DNA from: Solirubrobacterales bacterium | GTDB taxonomy: Bacteria; Actinomycetota; Thermoleophilia; Solirubrobacterales; Solirubrobacteraceae | Assembly: GCA_027315255.1 (NCBI GenBank) | Contig: DAHUYL010000190.1 | Coordinates: 1 to 64,000 of the forward strand | Direction: 5' to 3' | Length of the DNA: 64,000 nucleotides | Part shown: piece by piece, positions 20,533 to 29,491 of the stretch | Numbering within the stretch: position 1 is the first letter of the stretch | Layout of the letters: every line of letters begins with the position of its first letter | The notes under the pieces: model-generated | Database searches by the model: none | Seen by the model: only the letters and a program-made list of their open reading frames with translations | Told to the model about the DNA's origin: nothing | Position numbers and translations under genes: made by a program

Positions 20533-22577
20533 CAGCCAGTCGTGCAGACCTGCGACGGGCGGAGCTGCGGGCGCCCGTCGAGCCCGGGGCGATCCTCCTG
20601 GTCGACGATCATCGCGAGAACCTGCTGGCGCTCGAGGCCGTCCTGGATCCGCTCGGGGAGCCGATCGTCAGCGTCGAATCCGGCGAGGAAGCACTGCGAA
20701 CGCTGCTGCGCCGCGAGGTCGCCGTGATCCTGCTCGACGTCCGGATGTCGAGGCTGGACGGTGTCCAGACAGCTCGGCTGATCCGGTCGCGGCCGGGCAC
20801 CCGGCACATCCCGATCATCTTCCTCACGGCCGTCGCCCGTGATGCCGATCAGATCGAGCTGGCTTACGCCACCGGCGCGGTCGATTACGTCATCAAGCCG
20901 TTCGAGCCCAGCGTGCTGCGCGCAAAGGTCAGCGCCTTCATCGCGCTCAGCCGCGAACGAGCCGAACGGCTGCGCCAGACCCGAGCGCGGGAACGGGCCG
21001 AAGCCGCCGAACAGGCCGTACGGACCCTGCAGTCGCTGAGCGATGCCGCCCTCGCACACCTCGAGCTCGAGCCGCTCGTCACCGAGCTGCTGACGCGGGC
21101 CTGCGCGCTGTTCCGGGCGGCGGGCGGAGCGCTGCTGATCGCCGAGCAGGACGACGGCGTTCTGACGGTGCTCGCAGGCCACGGGCCGATGCGGGCGTTC
21201 GGCGAGCTGACGCCGTCCGCCACCGTCCGGCAACTGCTGAAAGCCGGCACCCCGGCGCTGCTCGCGCCGGGCGACGGTGGCTGGGTCGAGCTCGCCGGTG
21301 CGACCGACCAACCAGTCGCCGCGATCCCGCTGACCGATCCCGACGGGTCACGGACCCTCGGTCTGCTCGTGCTGGCGGCCGCTCCGGGGGCCGGATTCGA
21401 CGCGGGCGAGCTGTCGCTGCTCGACCTGGCGGGCGAACGCATCGCGATCGCGATCCGCCACGCGCGCCAGTTCGAGCACCAGCGCGAGCTCGTCGAGACG
21501 CTTCAGCGCAGCCTCCTCCCGGAACGGCTTCCAGAGCACCCGCGGGTCGAGCTGGCGGCCCGGTATCGACCGGAGGAGACCGGTACGCGCGTCGGCGGGG
21601 ATTGGTATGACGCGATCCAGCTCGACGAGCGGCGCCTCGCGCTGATGATCGGCGACGTGGTCGGTCACGGCCGCGCGGCCGCCGCCCGGATGGGCGAGTT
21701 GCGAAACGCGCTGCGCGCCTACGCGATCGAGGGACATCCCCCCGGCATCGTCCTGCAGCAGCTCGACCGGCTGGTCCGCGCCACCGTCGGCCCGACGATG
21801 ATGGCGACCGTCCTGTTCGGGGTTCTCGATCTGCAGTCGGGGGCATTCACGATGGCCCGGGCCGGGCACCCGCCGCCCCTCGTGCGGGCGCCCGACGGGA
21901 CCGTCAGGCTGCTGGACACCGGCAGCACGCTACCGATCGGTGTCTCGGGCGATGACCCTCCCAGCGAGTTCACATACGCCCTCGGCGACGGCGAGACGCT
22001 ACTGCTGTACACCGACGGGGCCGTCGACGCCCCCGCCGAACCAATCGACGCCGGGATCGAACGGATCATGAGCGCGCTGGGGAGCGGGTCGGCAGCGGCA
22101 GAGGCGAGCTGCGACCGAGTGCTCGCGCGGCTGCTCGAGTGCGGCCCGCCGCGAGACGACGTCGCGATCCTCGCCGCCCACGTCCGCATCGCCAAGCCTG
22201 GCCCGCTCGGCTTCGGGCTGCCGGCGCAGCGACAATCGGTGACCGTGGCGCGTCATCGACTGCGTGATTGGCTGCGCCGGGAGGCGCCCGAGCTGGACTC
22301 GCGCACCGTCTCCGATCTCGAGTTGGCGATCACCGAGGCAACCAGCAACGTCGTACGCCACGCGTACGGACCCACCGACGCCAGCTTCCAGGTGATGGCG
22401 ACCCGCGATGGCAGCATGATCGAAGTGACAGTGCGCGATCATGGACGTTGGCGAGCCTCGCGATCCACCGCGCAGGGACGCGGCCTGCCGCTGATCGAGG
22501 CGGTGTGCGACAAGCTCGCGATCGACCGCACCAACACCGGGACGACTGTGACGATGACATGGACGAACATTCCATAG
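20529..22577 (+). CDS. response regulator-GAF-PP2C/SpoIIE phosphatase-HATPase (RsbW-like) fusion
   Basis: ILLVDDHRENLLALEAVL...VILLDVRMSRLDG...VIKPFE; AARYRPEETGTRVGGDWYDAIQLDERRLALMIGDVVGHGRAAA; C-terminal ELAITEATSNVVRHAYGP and GRGLPLIEAV. Confidence 0.92.
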   Translation: MTASRADLRRAELRAPVEPGAILLVDDHRENLLALEAVLDPLGEPIVSVESGEEALRTLLRREVAVILLDVRMSRLDGVQTARLIRSRPGTRHIPIIFLTAVARDADQIELAYATGAVDYVIKPFEPSVLRAKVSAFIALSRERAERLRQTRARERAEAAEQAVRTLQSLSDAALAHLELEPLVTELLTRACALFRAAGGALLIAEQDDGVLTVLAGHGPMRAFGELTPSATVRQLLKAGTPALLAPGDGGWVELAGATDQPVAAIPLTDPDGSRTLGLLVLAAAPGAGFDAGELSLLDLAGERIAIAIRHARQFEHQRELVETLQRSLLPERLPEHPRVELAARYRPEETGTRVGGDWYDAIQLDERRLALMIGDVVGHGRAAAARMGELRNALRAYAIEGHPPGIVLQQLDRLVRATVGPTMMATVLFGVLDLQSGAFTMARAGHPPPLVRAPDGTVRLLDTGSTLPIGVSGDDPPSEFTYALGDGETLLLYTDGAVDAPAEPIDAGIERIMSALGSGSAAAEASCDRVLARLLECGPPRDDVAILAAHVRIAKPGPLGFGLPAQRQSVTVARHRLRDWLRREAPELDSRTVSDLELAITEATSNVVRHAYGPTDASFQVMATRDGSMIEVTVRDHGRWRASRSTAQGRGLPLIEAVCDKLAIDRTNTGTTVTMTWTNIP

Positions 22578-22912
22578 CCGGAGGTGGAGCCTCCCCGACC
22601 CAGGTCGAGCGGCTCACCGGGGAGATCGACATCGCCACCGCTCCGCAGCTGAGCCGGCGCTTCTCCGCGGTGCCGAACACGGTCAGCACGCTGATCGTCG
22701 ACCTCTCCGAAGTCACCTTCCTGGACAGCGCCGGGATCCAGCTGCTGCACCAGCTCCACGACCGCCTGCGAACGCGTGACGCGGAGCTGATCGTCGTCAG
22801 CCCGCCCGGCACGAGTCCGCGCCGCGTCCTCGACCTCACGGCGTTCGACGCCCGGGTCACGCTGCGCGACTCGCTGCCGGAGGTCTGGACCGCGTCGCAG
22901 GCGTCCAGCTGA
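22559..22912 (+). CDS. STAS-domain anti-sigma-factor antagonist
   Basis: ATG at 22559 overlaps previous gene end; VDLSEVTFLDSAGIQLLHQLHDRLR. Confidence 0.9.
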   Translation: MDEHSIAGGGASPTQVERLTGEIDIATAPQLSRRFSAVPNTVSTLIVDLSEVTFLDSAGIQLLHQLHDRLRTRDAELIVVSPPGTSPRRVLDLTAFDARVTLRDSLPEVWTASQASS

Positions 22913-22922
22913 GGCGCGCCGG

Positions 22923-24806
22923 CTAGGCGGTTGCTCTCGCGTTGGCGGCCTGGAATGTGGCGGCACGGTGGCGGCCGAGCGCCTGGAGCTCGTCGCTGAG
23001 CGCGACCCGCCGCTCGGCGTCGTTCGGATCCTGCTCGAGCGCAGCCTCGAGCGCGGTGACCGCTTCCTGGTGCGAGCCCCGCCTGGCGGCGTCGGTGGCG
23101 ACGAGATCGAGCAGCCAGAGGTGGCGGTAGCTCACCTGCTGGCGCGTGTCCTCCGCCCAGGCGTCGTACGGATCCGACGGAAGCAGCGGTCCGCTGTGGA
23201 GGGCGAGCGCGCCGTACGCGAGCACGACCGCGCGAGGCGCCTGCAGCCCGCGGACAGCGTTGGCGGCGATCAGGAACTCGCGCGCGTCGACCCAAGCGGG
23301 AACGAGCCGGAGCGTGTCCTCGTCGCGGAGGACCACGTCGCCGGCGGCCGCGCGCAGGCGCTTGAGCACCTGTCGCAGGCGCTGGCGCCCGGCCGCCGGC
23401 GATGCCTCGGGGAAGAACGTCTCGAGCACGAGCTCGACCGGCAGGCCATGCTCGTGCAGTGCGAGCAGTCGGACCAGCTTCCCCGGCATGCCAGCCGGCA
23501 ACCCGAGGGCAGTGCCGTCGGCGGTGAACACCGCCGGCGCTCCGAACAGCCTGACGAGGAGCTGGCGGCCCGCGAGCATCAGCTCGCGGGCCTCGGCCGA
23601 GCCCGCACGCTCGGCGATCGGTGCGAGCGCTGCGGTGATCACCGGCTCGCCGGCCGCCGCGACCTGAATCCCGCCGCACGCTGCAGCCTGCTGCAGGGCT
23701 CGCGCGGCGAGCCCGCCGGCGCCGCTGCGGCCGGCGCGAAACGTGGCCCAGGCCGTCAGCAGCGTCTGCCGCCAGACCACCCGCTTCTCGAGCCAGACCC
23801 CCCGAACCAGGCGCTGCAGCTGCTCGAGCGCGAGCTCCGGGTCGCCGGTGCGAGCCTCGAGCACGGCCGCCGCCTGCATGACCTCCTCGTCTGCGTCCCC
23901 AGCGCGCTTGCGGCCTCGCTCGAGATAGCGCCGTGCCTGATCGTGCAGCCCGACCCGGTCCAGCAGCTCGGCGGCCTCGAGCAGGTACGAGAGGCCGATG
24001 TGCGTGTCGAACCAATCCATGCCGCCCGACTCGCGCTCGGCCTCGAGCAGCACCCGCTCCGTGGTCCGGGCGTCCCCGCGTCCCGCGGCGACGCGCGCGC
24101 GGGCCCAGTGGATGTCGACCCTGGCCTTCTCGAATCCGTCGTCCTCGGCGATCGCGGCGGCGCGATCGAGCGCTGCGTCGGCTTCGTCGAGCCTGCCGAG
24201 GTCGATCAGCACGTCGGCGTAGGACGCGAGCGCTCCGGGAAGGCGCTCGCTCCCCGGTTCGTAGGTCGCCAGCGCCTCGCGGATCAGCTCCTCGGCACCG
24301 ATGAGATCCCCGTACTGGTAGCAGGCCGAGTAGCCCCGGCGCAGCAGCGCCGATCCCTGCCAGTCCCGGCGGCCGAGCGCTGCGAAGATGCGGGCGGCAT
24401 CGGCGAACGCCTGGTGGGCCCTGCGGGTCGCATCGTCGGTGCCGACCCACGCGAGCGCCTGCCCGAGCGACAGCTGCGCGCGGCCGAGGGCGATCCGAGC
24501 GGTCGGCGGGGCGGCGCCGAGCACCCGCTCGGCCTGCGATATGGCGGGGTCGAGCCGGAACTGCCGGCCGTCGTCGATCGACCGCTCGGCGGCCAGCTCC
24601 AGCTGCCAGTCACGGCCCGGTGGTGCCGGTGGCACGCCGTGCTCGAGCAGCTGCGCCAGCGCATCGAGCACCGCGGCGCGCTCGCCGTAGCGCCCCCACG
24701 GCTCGAGCGCCCACGCATGCTCGAGCAGGGCAGCCGGGTCGGTGATCGCGGCCGGCTCCGGATCCGCGATCTCCGGTGGCACCTTCACAGATCGATTATC
24801 GCCCAT
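22923..24806 (-). CDS. TPR-containing transcriptional regulator with C-terminal SARP/BTAD-type domain
   Basis: 627 aa; TPR-like N-terminus; VRLFGAPAVFTADGTALGLPAGMPGKLVRLLALHEHGLPVELVLETFFPEASPAAGRQRLRQVLKRLR...RLVPAWVDAREF; start codon uncertain. Confidence 0.8.
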   Translation of the reverse strand: MGDNRSVKVPPEIADPEPAAITDPAALLEHAWALEPWGRYGERAAVLDALAQLLEHGVPPAPPGRDWQLELAAERSIDDGRQFRLDPAISQAERVLGAAPPTARIALGRAQLSLGQALAWVGTDDATRRAHQAFADAARIFAALGRRDWQGSALLRRGYSACYQYGDLIGAEELIREALATYEPGSERLPGALASYADVLIDLGRLDEADAALDRAAAIAEDDGFEKARVDIHWARARVAAGRGDARTTERVLLEAERESGGMDWFDTHIGLSYLLEAAELLDRVGLHDQARRYLERGRKRAGDADEEVMQAAAVLEARTGDPELALEQLQRLVRGVWLEKRVVWRQTLLTAWATFRAGRSGAGGLAARALQQAAACGGIQVAAAGEPVITAALAPIAERAGSAEARELMLAGRQLLVRLFGAPAVFTADGTALGLPAGMPGKLVRLLALHEHGLPVELVLETFFPEASPAAGRQRLRQVLKRLRAAAGDVVLRDEDTLRLVPAWVDAREFLIAANAVRGLQAPRAVVLAYGALALHSGPLLPSDPYDAWAEDTRQQVSYRHLWLLDLVATDAARRGSHQEAVTALEAALEQDPNDAERRVALSDELQALGRHRAATFQAANARATA

Positions 24807-24855
24807 CTCACGCCCATCTCACGCCCGTCTCACGGCTCGCGAGCGGCTCGCGAGC
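24801..24855. promoter_or_regulatory. five 11-bp tandem repeats (GCCC[A/G]TCTCAC x3, GGCTCGCGAGC x2), candidate SARP operator
   Basis: contiguous 11-bp periodicity at and upstream of the SARP-like gene start. Confidence 0.65.
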
Positions 24856-24920
24856 GGCTTGCCATCCCGCGCGCCGCAGGCGCCGAGAGCGCGCGGTGAG
24901 CTCCCCGGAACCCGATCTGA

Positions 24921-24947
24921 TCCTGAGCGCGATCGGCGCGCTCAGGA
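24921..24947 (-). terminator. perfect 11-bp stem / 5-nt loop hairpin at the end of the aldehyde dehydrogenase gene
   Basis: TCCTGAGCGCG-ATCGG-CGCGCTCAGGA. Confidence 0.55.
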
Positions 24948-26480
24948 GACGGCCGCCGCCTCCGCGACGATCGAGCTCGGCAGCTCGCTCGACGGGTCGA
25001 CCGAGATCGTCTTCGTCTGCAGGTAGCCCTCGAGCCCGGCGACTCCGTGCTCCCGGCCGTAGCCTGATCGCTTGTAGCCACCGAACGGCGAGTTGAAGTC
25101 GGCCGCGAACGTGTTGACCGAGAAGGTCCCCGCCCGAATCCGGCGCCCGACCTCGAACCCGTGGTCCGGGTCGGCGGTGAACACGCACCCCGACAGCCCG
25201 TAGGGGCTGTCGTTGGCGATCCGGATCGCGTCGTCCTCGTCGTCATAGGCGATCAGTGCGGTGACGGGCCCGAAGATCTCCTCCTGGGCGACGGTCATGT
25301 CATTCGTGACGTTCGTCAGCAGCGTCGGCTCGACGTACCAGCCTGCGCTCATCCCGTCGGGAATGCCGCCGCCGGTGGCGACCGTCGCGCCCTGCTCGCG
25401 GGCCGCCTCGATGTACGCGAGCACGCGCTCGCGGTGCTGCTCGGTGATCAGCGGGCAGATCACCGTGTCGGGCTCGCGCGGATCGCCGACCCTGAGCGAG
25501 CCGATCGCCTCCGTCAGCTTCCGGGCGACCTCCTCGTAGCGGCTGCGCGGCGCGAGGATGCGGCTGATGCAGACGCAGCTCTGACCGGCGTTCGTCGCGA
25601 CACTCGCCCCGACCAGCGTCGGGATCGCGACGTCGAGGTCGGCGTCCTCGAGGATGATGCCGGCGGATTTGCCGCCCAGCTCGAGCGTCACCGGCCGCAC
25701 GAGCGCGCCGCAGATCTCGGCGACGCGGGCTCCGACCCTGTCGGAGCCGGTGAACGACACCTTGTCGACGTCGGGATGGCCGACCAGATACTCCGACTCC
25801 CGCGGGCCGGCGGCGACCAGGTTGATCACCCCGGGCGGGAAGCCGGCCTCGGTGATCAACTCGCCCATCGCGAACACGGCGAGCGGGTCGGGCTCGGGCA
25901 CCTTGACGACGGCGGTGCAGCCCACGACGAGCGCGGGCGCGACCTTCTGGCCGACGCAGGGCAGCGCGAAGTTGTAGGCGCAGAGCGCGGCGATCACGCC
26001 GATCGGCTCCTTGACGACGACGCTGCGCCCGGCATACGGCATGATCAGCCCGCCGGCGGCGCCTGCGAGTGGGGTCAGGTCCGAGTCGCGGACCTCGCTG
26101 TACGAGTACTCCTCGCCGACCTGGGCGTAGTAGTTCCAGTGCAGCGTCGGCGCGACCGCCATGTACACGTCGGCCAGCATCCGGTTGATGCCCATCTCGT
26201 CGACCAGCAGCTCGGCGAGCTCCGAGCGGTGCTCGGCCAGCAGCTCCGCCAATCGCCGGCAGATCGCGGCGCGCTCGCCGACGGGCAGGCGCGGCCAGTC
26301 GGTCTCGTAGAAGGCGTGGCGCGCAGCCTCGACCGCTGCGTCGATGTCGGCTCTGCTCGCAGCCGGGACCGAGCCGACGCGCCGGCCGTCGCGGGGCGAG
26401 ATGACGGTGAACGTCTCGGACGACTCCGCCGCCCGCCACGCACCGTTGATGTAGAACGCCGAGTACTCCCGGGCGATCAT
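24942..26480 (-). CDS. aldehyde dehydrogenase family protein
   Basis: ATG at 26480; VTLELGGKSAGIILEDADLD, NAGQSCVCISRILAP, EEIFGPVTALIAYDDEDDAIRIAND. Confidence 0.94.
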   Translation of the reverse strand: MIAREYSAFYINGAWRAAESSETFTVISPRDGRRVGSVPAASRADIDAAVEAARHAFYETDWPRLPVGERAAICRRLAELLAEHRSELAELLVDEMGINRMLADVYMAVAPTLHWNYYAQVGEEYSYSEVRDSDLTPLAGAAGGLIMPYAGRSVVVKEPIGVIAALCAYNFALPCVGQKVAPALVVGCTAVVKVPEPDPLAVFAMGELITEAGFPPGVINLVAAGPRESEYLVGHPDVDKVSFTGSDRVGARVAEICGALVRPVTLELGGKSAGIILEDADLDVAIPTLVGASVATNAGQSCVCISRILAPRSRYEEVARKLTEAIGSLRVGDPREPDTVICPLITEQHRERVLAYIEAAREQGATVATGGGIPDGMSAGWYVEPTLLTNVTNDMTVAQEEIFGPVTALIAYDDEDDAIRIANDSPYGLSGCVFTADPDHGFEVGRRIRAGTFSVNTFAADFNSPFGGYKRSGYGREHGVAGLEGYLQTKTISVDPSSELPSSIVAEAAAVS

Positions 26481-26532
26481 GGGCTGTCCTCCTGGTCTCT
26501 GGTTTCGTGGTGATGCATGCCGCCGGAGCCCT

Positions 26533-27876
26533 TCAGGAGCGGGCACCGATCGGCAGGGCCGTCTGCGCTGCCCGCAGCCCGAACGTCAGGCCGGCCGCGA
26601 GGCCGCCGCCGTACGCGCGCTCGTACAGGCCGCCGGCGTCGGCGCCCGCCGCAAGCAGCCCCGCGATCGGCGCGCCGTCCGGGCCGAGCACGCGCGCCCG
26701 TTCGTCGATCCGCAGGCCGCCCCACGTGTTGGTGATCGCCGGTACCAGCTCGATCACGTAGTACGGCGGGTCGAGCAGTGGCTCGCCGTCGAGCCGGCGG
26801 GCGGGAGTGGGCGAGCCCTCGCGGCACTCCTCGTTGAACGCGTTCAGCGCGTCGCGAGCCGCCGGTCCCGGGTAGCCCCACTCCTCGGGAAGCGACTCGA
26901 GCTCGGCGAGGTCCTCGGCGATCGCGGCGCGCGCGCCACGACGGTAGGCCAGGCGGAACTTGTCGGGCGCCTCGGCGCCCGCCACGTACGGCGTCAGCAT
27001 CCACTGGCGGTGGACGCGTTCGTCGCAGATCGACAGCGCTCGTGCGTCGGGCTGGTCGAGTACGGCGAGCGCGTTGAGGTGGTCGCCGAGCGTCTCGTCG
27101 ACGAACCGCCGACCGTCGAGGTTCAGCAGGACGCCGTGCTCGGAGTGGTAGAAGGTCAGCGTGACGAACTCGAGCGGGTCGTCGTAGGCGACGCCCGAGG
27201 GGATCAGATGGCCGTAGAAGCCGGCGCGCTCGCCGGCGAAGGCCGCTCCCGCCGCCAGGCCGAGGCGCAGGCCGTCACCGGTGCTGCCCGGGTTCGCGCG
27301 CAGCGCCAGGTTGCGGGCGCGCGGGTGGATCCGCTGCGCCCGAAGCTCGGGGTCGCCGCCGAAGCCGCCGGTCGCGAGCATGGTCGCGCGGCTGGCGACG
27401 GTCAGTTCACCGTCGACGGTGCGCACGACCGCGCCGTGCACGCCGTCCGCGTCGTGGAGCAGCCGCTCCGCGGTCGCGCCGGTGAGGACGACGCCGTGCC
27501 GGCGCACGAGCGTGACGCATGCGCCCAGGTAACCGGCCATGTCGGTCGCGTGCCCCGCGCCGTAGCCGAGCACGACCACCTCCGGACCGACCGCGACGCC
27601 GAGCGAGCGGATCCAGTCGAGCCCCGGCTCGAGCCCCTCGACGACGACCCGCGCGAGGGCCGGGTCCCCGGCGGGGTTGACCTCGCGCATCGTCTCGTAG
27701 CCGGCGGCAGTCCAGACATAGCCCGCATACAGCGCCGATCCGCCGACCGCGGCGCCCTTCTCGACCAGTACGACCCGCGCTCCCTGTGAGCAGGCGCTGG
27801 CGGCGGCGGTCAGCCCCGCCATCCCCGCACCGAGGACGAGCAGGTCCGCTTCCAGGTGCGAGTTGTGCGCGAGCAT
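26533..27876 (-). CDS. FAD-dependent oxidoreductase (fumarate reductase/3-ketosteroid dehydrogenase superfamily)
   Basis: ADLLVLGAGMAGLTAAASACSQGARVVLVEKGAAVGGSALYAGYVWTA; ATGGFGGDPELRAQ; C-terminal AGADAGGLYERAYGGGLAAGLTFGLRAA. Confidence 0.87.
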   Translation of the reverse strand: MLAHNSHLEADLLVLGAGMAGLTAAASACSQGARVVLVEKGAAVGGSALYAGYVWTAAGYETMREVNPAGDPALARVVVEGLEPGLDWIRSLGVAVGPEVVVLGYGAGHATDMAGYLGACVTLVRRHGVVLTGATAERLLHDADGVHGAVVRTVDGELTVASRATMLATGGFGGDPELRAQRIHPRARNLALRANPGSTGDGLRLGLAAGAAFAGERAGFYGHLIPSGVAYDDPLEFVTLTFYHSEHGVLLNLDGRRFVDETLGDHLNALAVLDQPDARALSICDERVHRQWMLTPYVAGAEAPDKFRLAYRRGARAAIAEDLAELESLPEEWGYPGPAARDALNAFNEECREGSPTPARRLDGEPLLDPPYYVIELVPAITNTWGGLRIDERARVLGPDGAPIAGLLAAGADAGGLYERAYGGGLAAGLTFGLRAAQTALPIGARS

Positions 27877-27907
27877 CCGACCTGACCTCAGTGTGCCGCG
27901 GTCACGA

Positions 27908-29464
27908 TCAGGCAGGGAGCGCGGCGGCGGGCATGAACCGCCGCGTGATCGATGCCTCGGTCAGCTCGCCGCCGGACAGCTCGGCGGCGATCCTGCCGTC
28001 GAGGAGCACGAGCACGCGGTCGCACAGTTCGGCCAGCTCCTCCAAGTCGCTGGAGCTGAGGACGACCGCGGCGCCGGCCATCGCCGCGGCCCGCAGCTCG
28101 TGGTGGAGGTCCGCCTTGGCCCCGACGTCGACGCCCTGCGTGGGCTCGTCGAGCAGGAACACCGCCGGCTGCTGAGAGAGCCACTTGCCGAACAGGATCT
28201 TCTGCTGGTTGCCGCCGCTGAAGATGCTCAGTGGCTCGTCGAACGATCCGGCAGGTCTGACGCCGAGGCGCTCGAACCACTCGGCGGCGCGCGAGCGCTC
28301 GAGCTTGCGGCGCAGCCGAAGGCCCTTCCAGAACGGGCGCAGGTTCGGCATCGTCAGGTTCTCGCGGGCCGTCATGTTCATGACGCCGCCGCTCGTCTTG
28401 CGGTCGGGCGCGAGGTAGGCCACGCCTTTCGCGATCGCGAGATCGGGGCGGTGCTGGGGGAGCGCGTGCCCGCCGACGAGCACGCTGCCACCGGCTCTCG
28501 GAACCGACCCGAAGAGGCGACCCAGGAGCTCGTCCCGACCGGACCCGGTGAGTCCGGCGATGCCGACGATCTCACCCGGCGAGACCTCGAGCGAGACTCC
28601 GGCGAGCGCCCCGCCGGTCAAGTCCTCGACCTGGAGGATCGGACGTTCTGAGCGATGCGCGACGCCGGCGAGGCGATCGACGCGCGTCGCCGGCTCCTCG
28701 GCCTCGAGCTCCTCGCCGACGAGCAGGTGGACGATCGTGTCGTGGTCGAAGCCTGCGACCCGGCCGCTTCCGACGAGCCTGCCGTCCCGCAGCACCGACA
28801 GGCTGTTCGCGACGCGAAAGACCTCGCCGAGGTGGTGAGTCACGTACAGGACGCCGACCCCGGTGGCGGCCATGTGCGTCACCATCTGGAGCAGCGTGTC
28901 GACTTCGGTGACGGGCAGTGCCGCGGTTGGCTCGTCGAGGATCAGAAGCCGCGGGGGGTAGCTCCAGTCCTCCCGCAGCGCGCGCGCGACGGCGACACCC
29001 GTGCGCTGCGAGGCGGTCAACGACGAGACCGGCGCGCGCGGGTCGATTTCGAGGCCGAGCCGTTCGAGGTCGCGCCGCGCCTGGGCCACGCTCCGCTTCG
29101 GCGAGATCGTCTTCAGGATCGTCGGGAAACCGGAGCTCAGCGCCATGTTGTCCAGCACCGACAGGTTGCCGACGAGGCCGAGGTCCTGCTGCACGATCCG
29201 GCAGCCGAGGCGGTAGGACTGGACCGGCGCGCCGAACGGAAGGTCCCTGGCGCCGACGCGGACGCGCCCGCCCGGATCGGGCTGGTGGTAGCCCGAGATC
29301 ACCTTGATCAGCGTCGATTTGCCGGAGCCGTTCTGCCCCAGGAGCGCGTGCACCTCGCCTGGCGCGACCGACAGGCTGACGTCCGCGAGCGCGCGCGTGC
29401 GCGTGAAGCTCTTGGACAGCCCGACGACCTCGAGAGCCGGGTGGTGCTGGTGCTCCTGGGGCAT
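27908..29464 (-). CDS. sugar-type ABC transporter ATP-binding protein (two ABC domains)
   Basis: LLGQNGSGKSTLIKVISGYHQPD, SGGNQQKILFGKWLSQQPAVFLLDEPTQGVDVGAKADLH. Confidence 0.93.
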   Translation of the reverse strand: MPQEHQHHPALEVVGLSKSFTRTRALADVSLSVAPGEVHALLGQNGSGKSTLIKVISGYHQPDPGGRVRVGARDLPFGAPVQSYRLGCRIVQQDLGLVGNLSVLDNMALSSGFPTILKTISPKRSVAQARRDLERLGLEIDPRAPVSSLTASQRTGVAVARALREDWSYPPRLLILDEPTAALPVTEVDTLLQMVTHMAATGVGVLYVTHHLGEVFRVANSLSVLRDGRLVGSGRVAGFDHDTIVHLLVGEELEAEEPATRVDRLAGVAHRSERPILQVEDLTGGALAGVSLEVSPGEIVGIAGLTGSGRDELLGRLFGSVPRAGGSVLVGGHALPQHRPDLAIAKGVAYLAPDRKTSGGVMNMTARENLTMPNLRPFWKGLRLRRKLERSRAAEWFERLGVRPAGSFDEPLSIFSGGNQQKILFGKWLSQQPAVFLLDEPTQGVDVGAKADLHHELRAAAMAGAAVVLSSSDLEELAELCDRVLVLLDGRIAAELSGGELTEASITRRFMPAAALPA

Positions 29465-29491
29465 TTGGCTCAGCCGGTGGTCAACCGGTGA

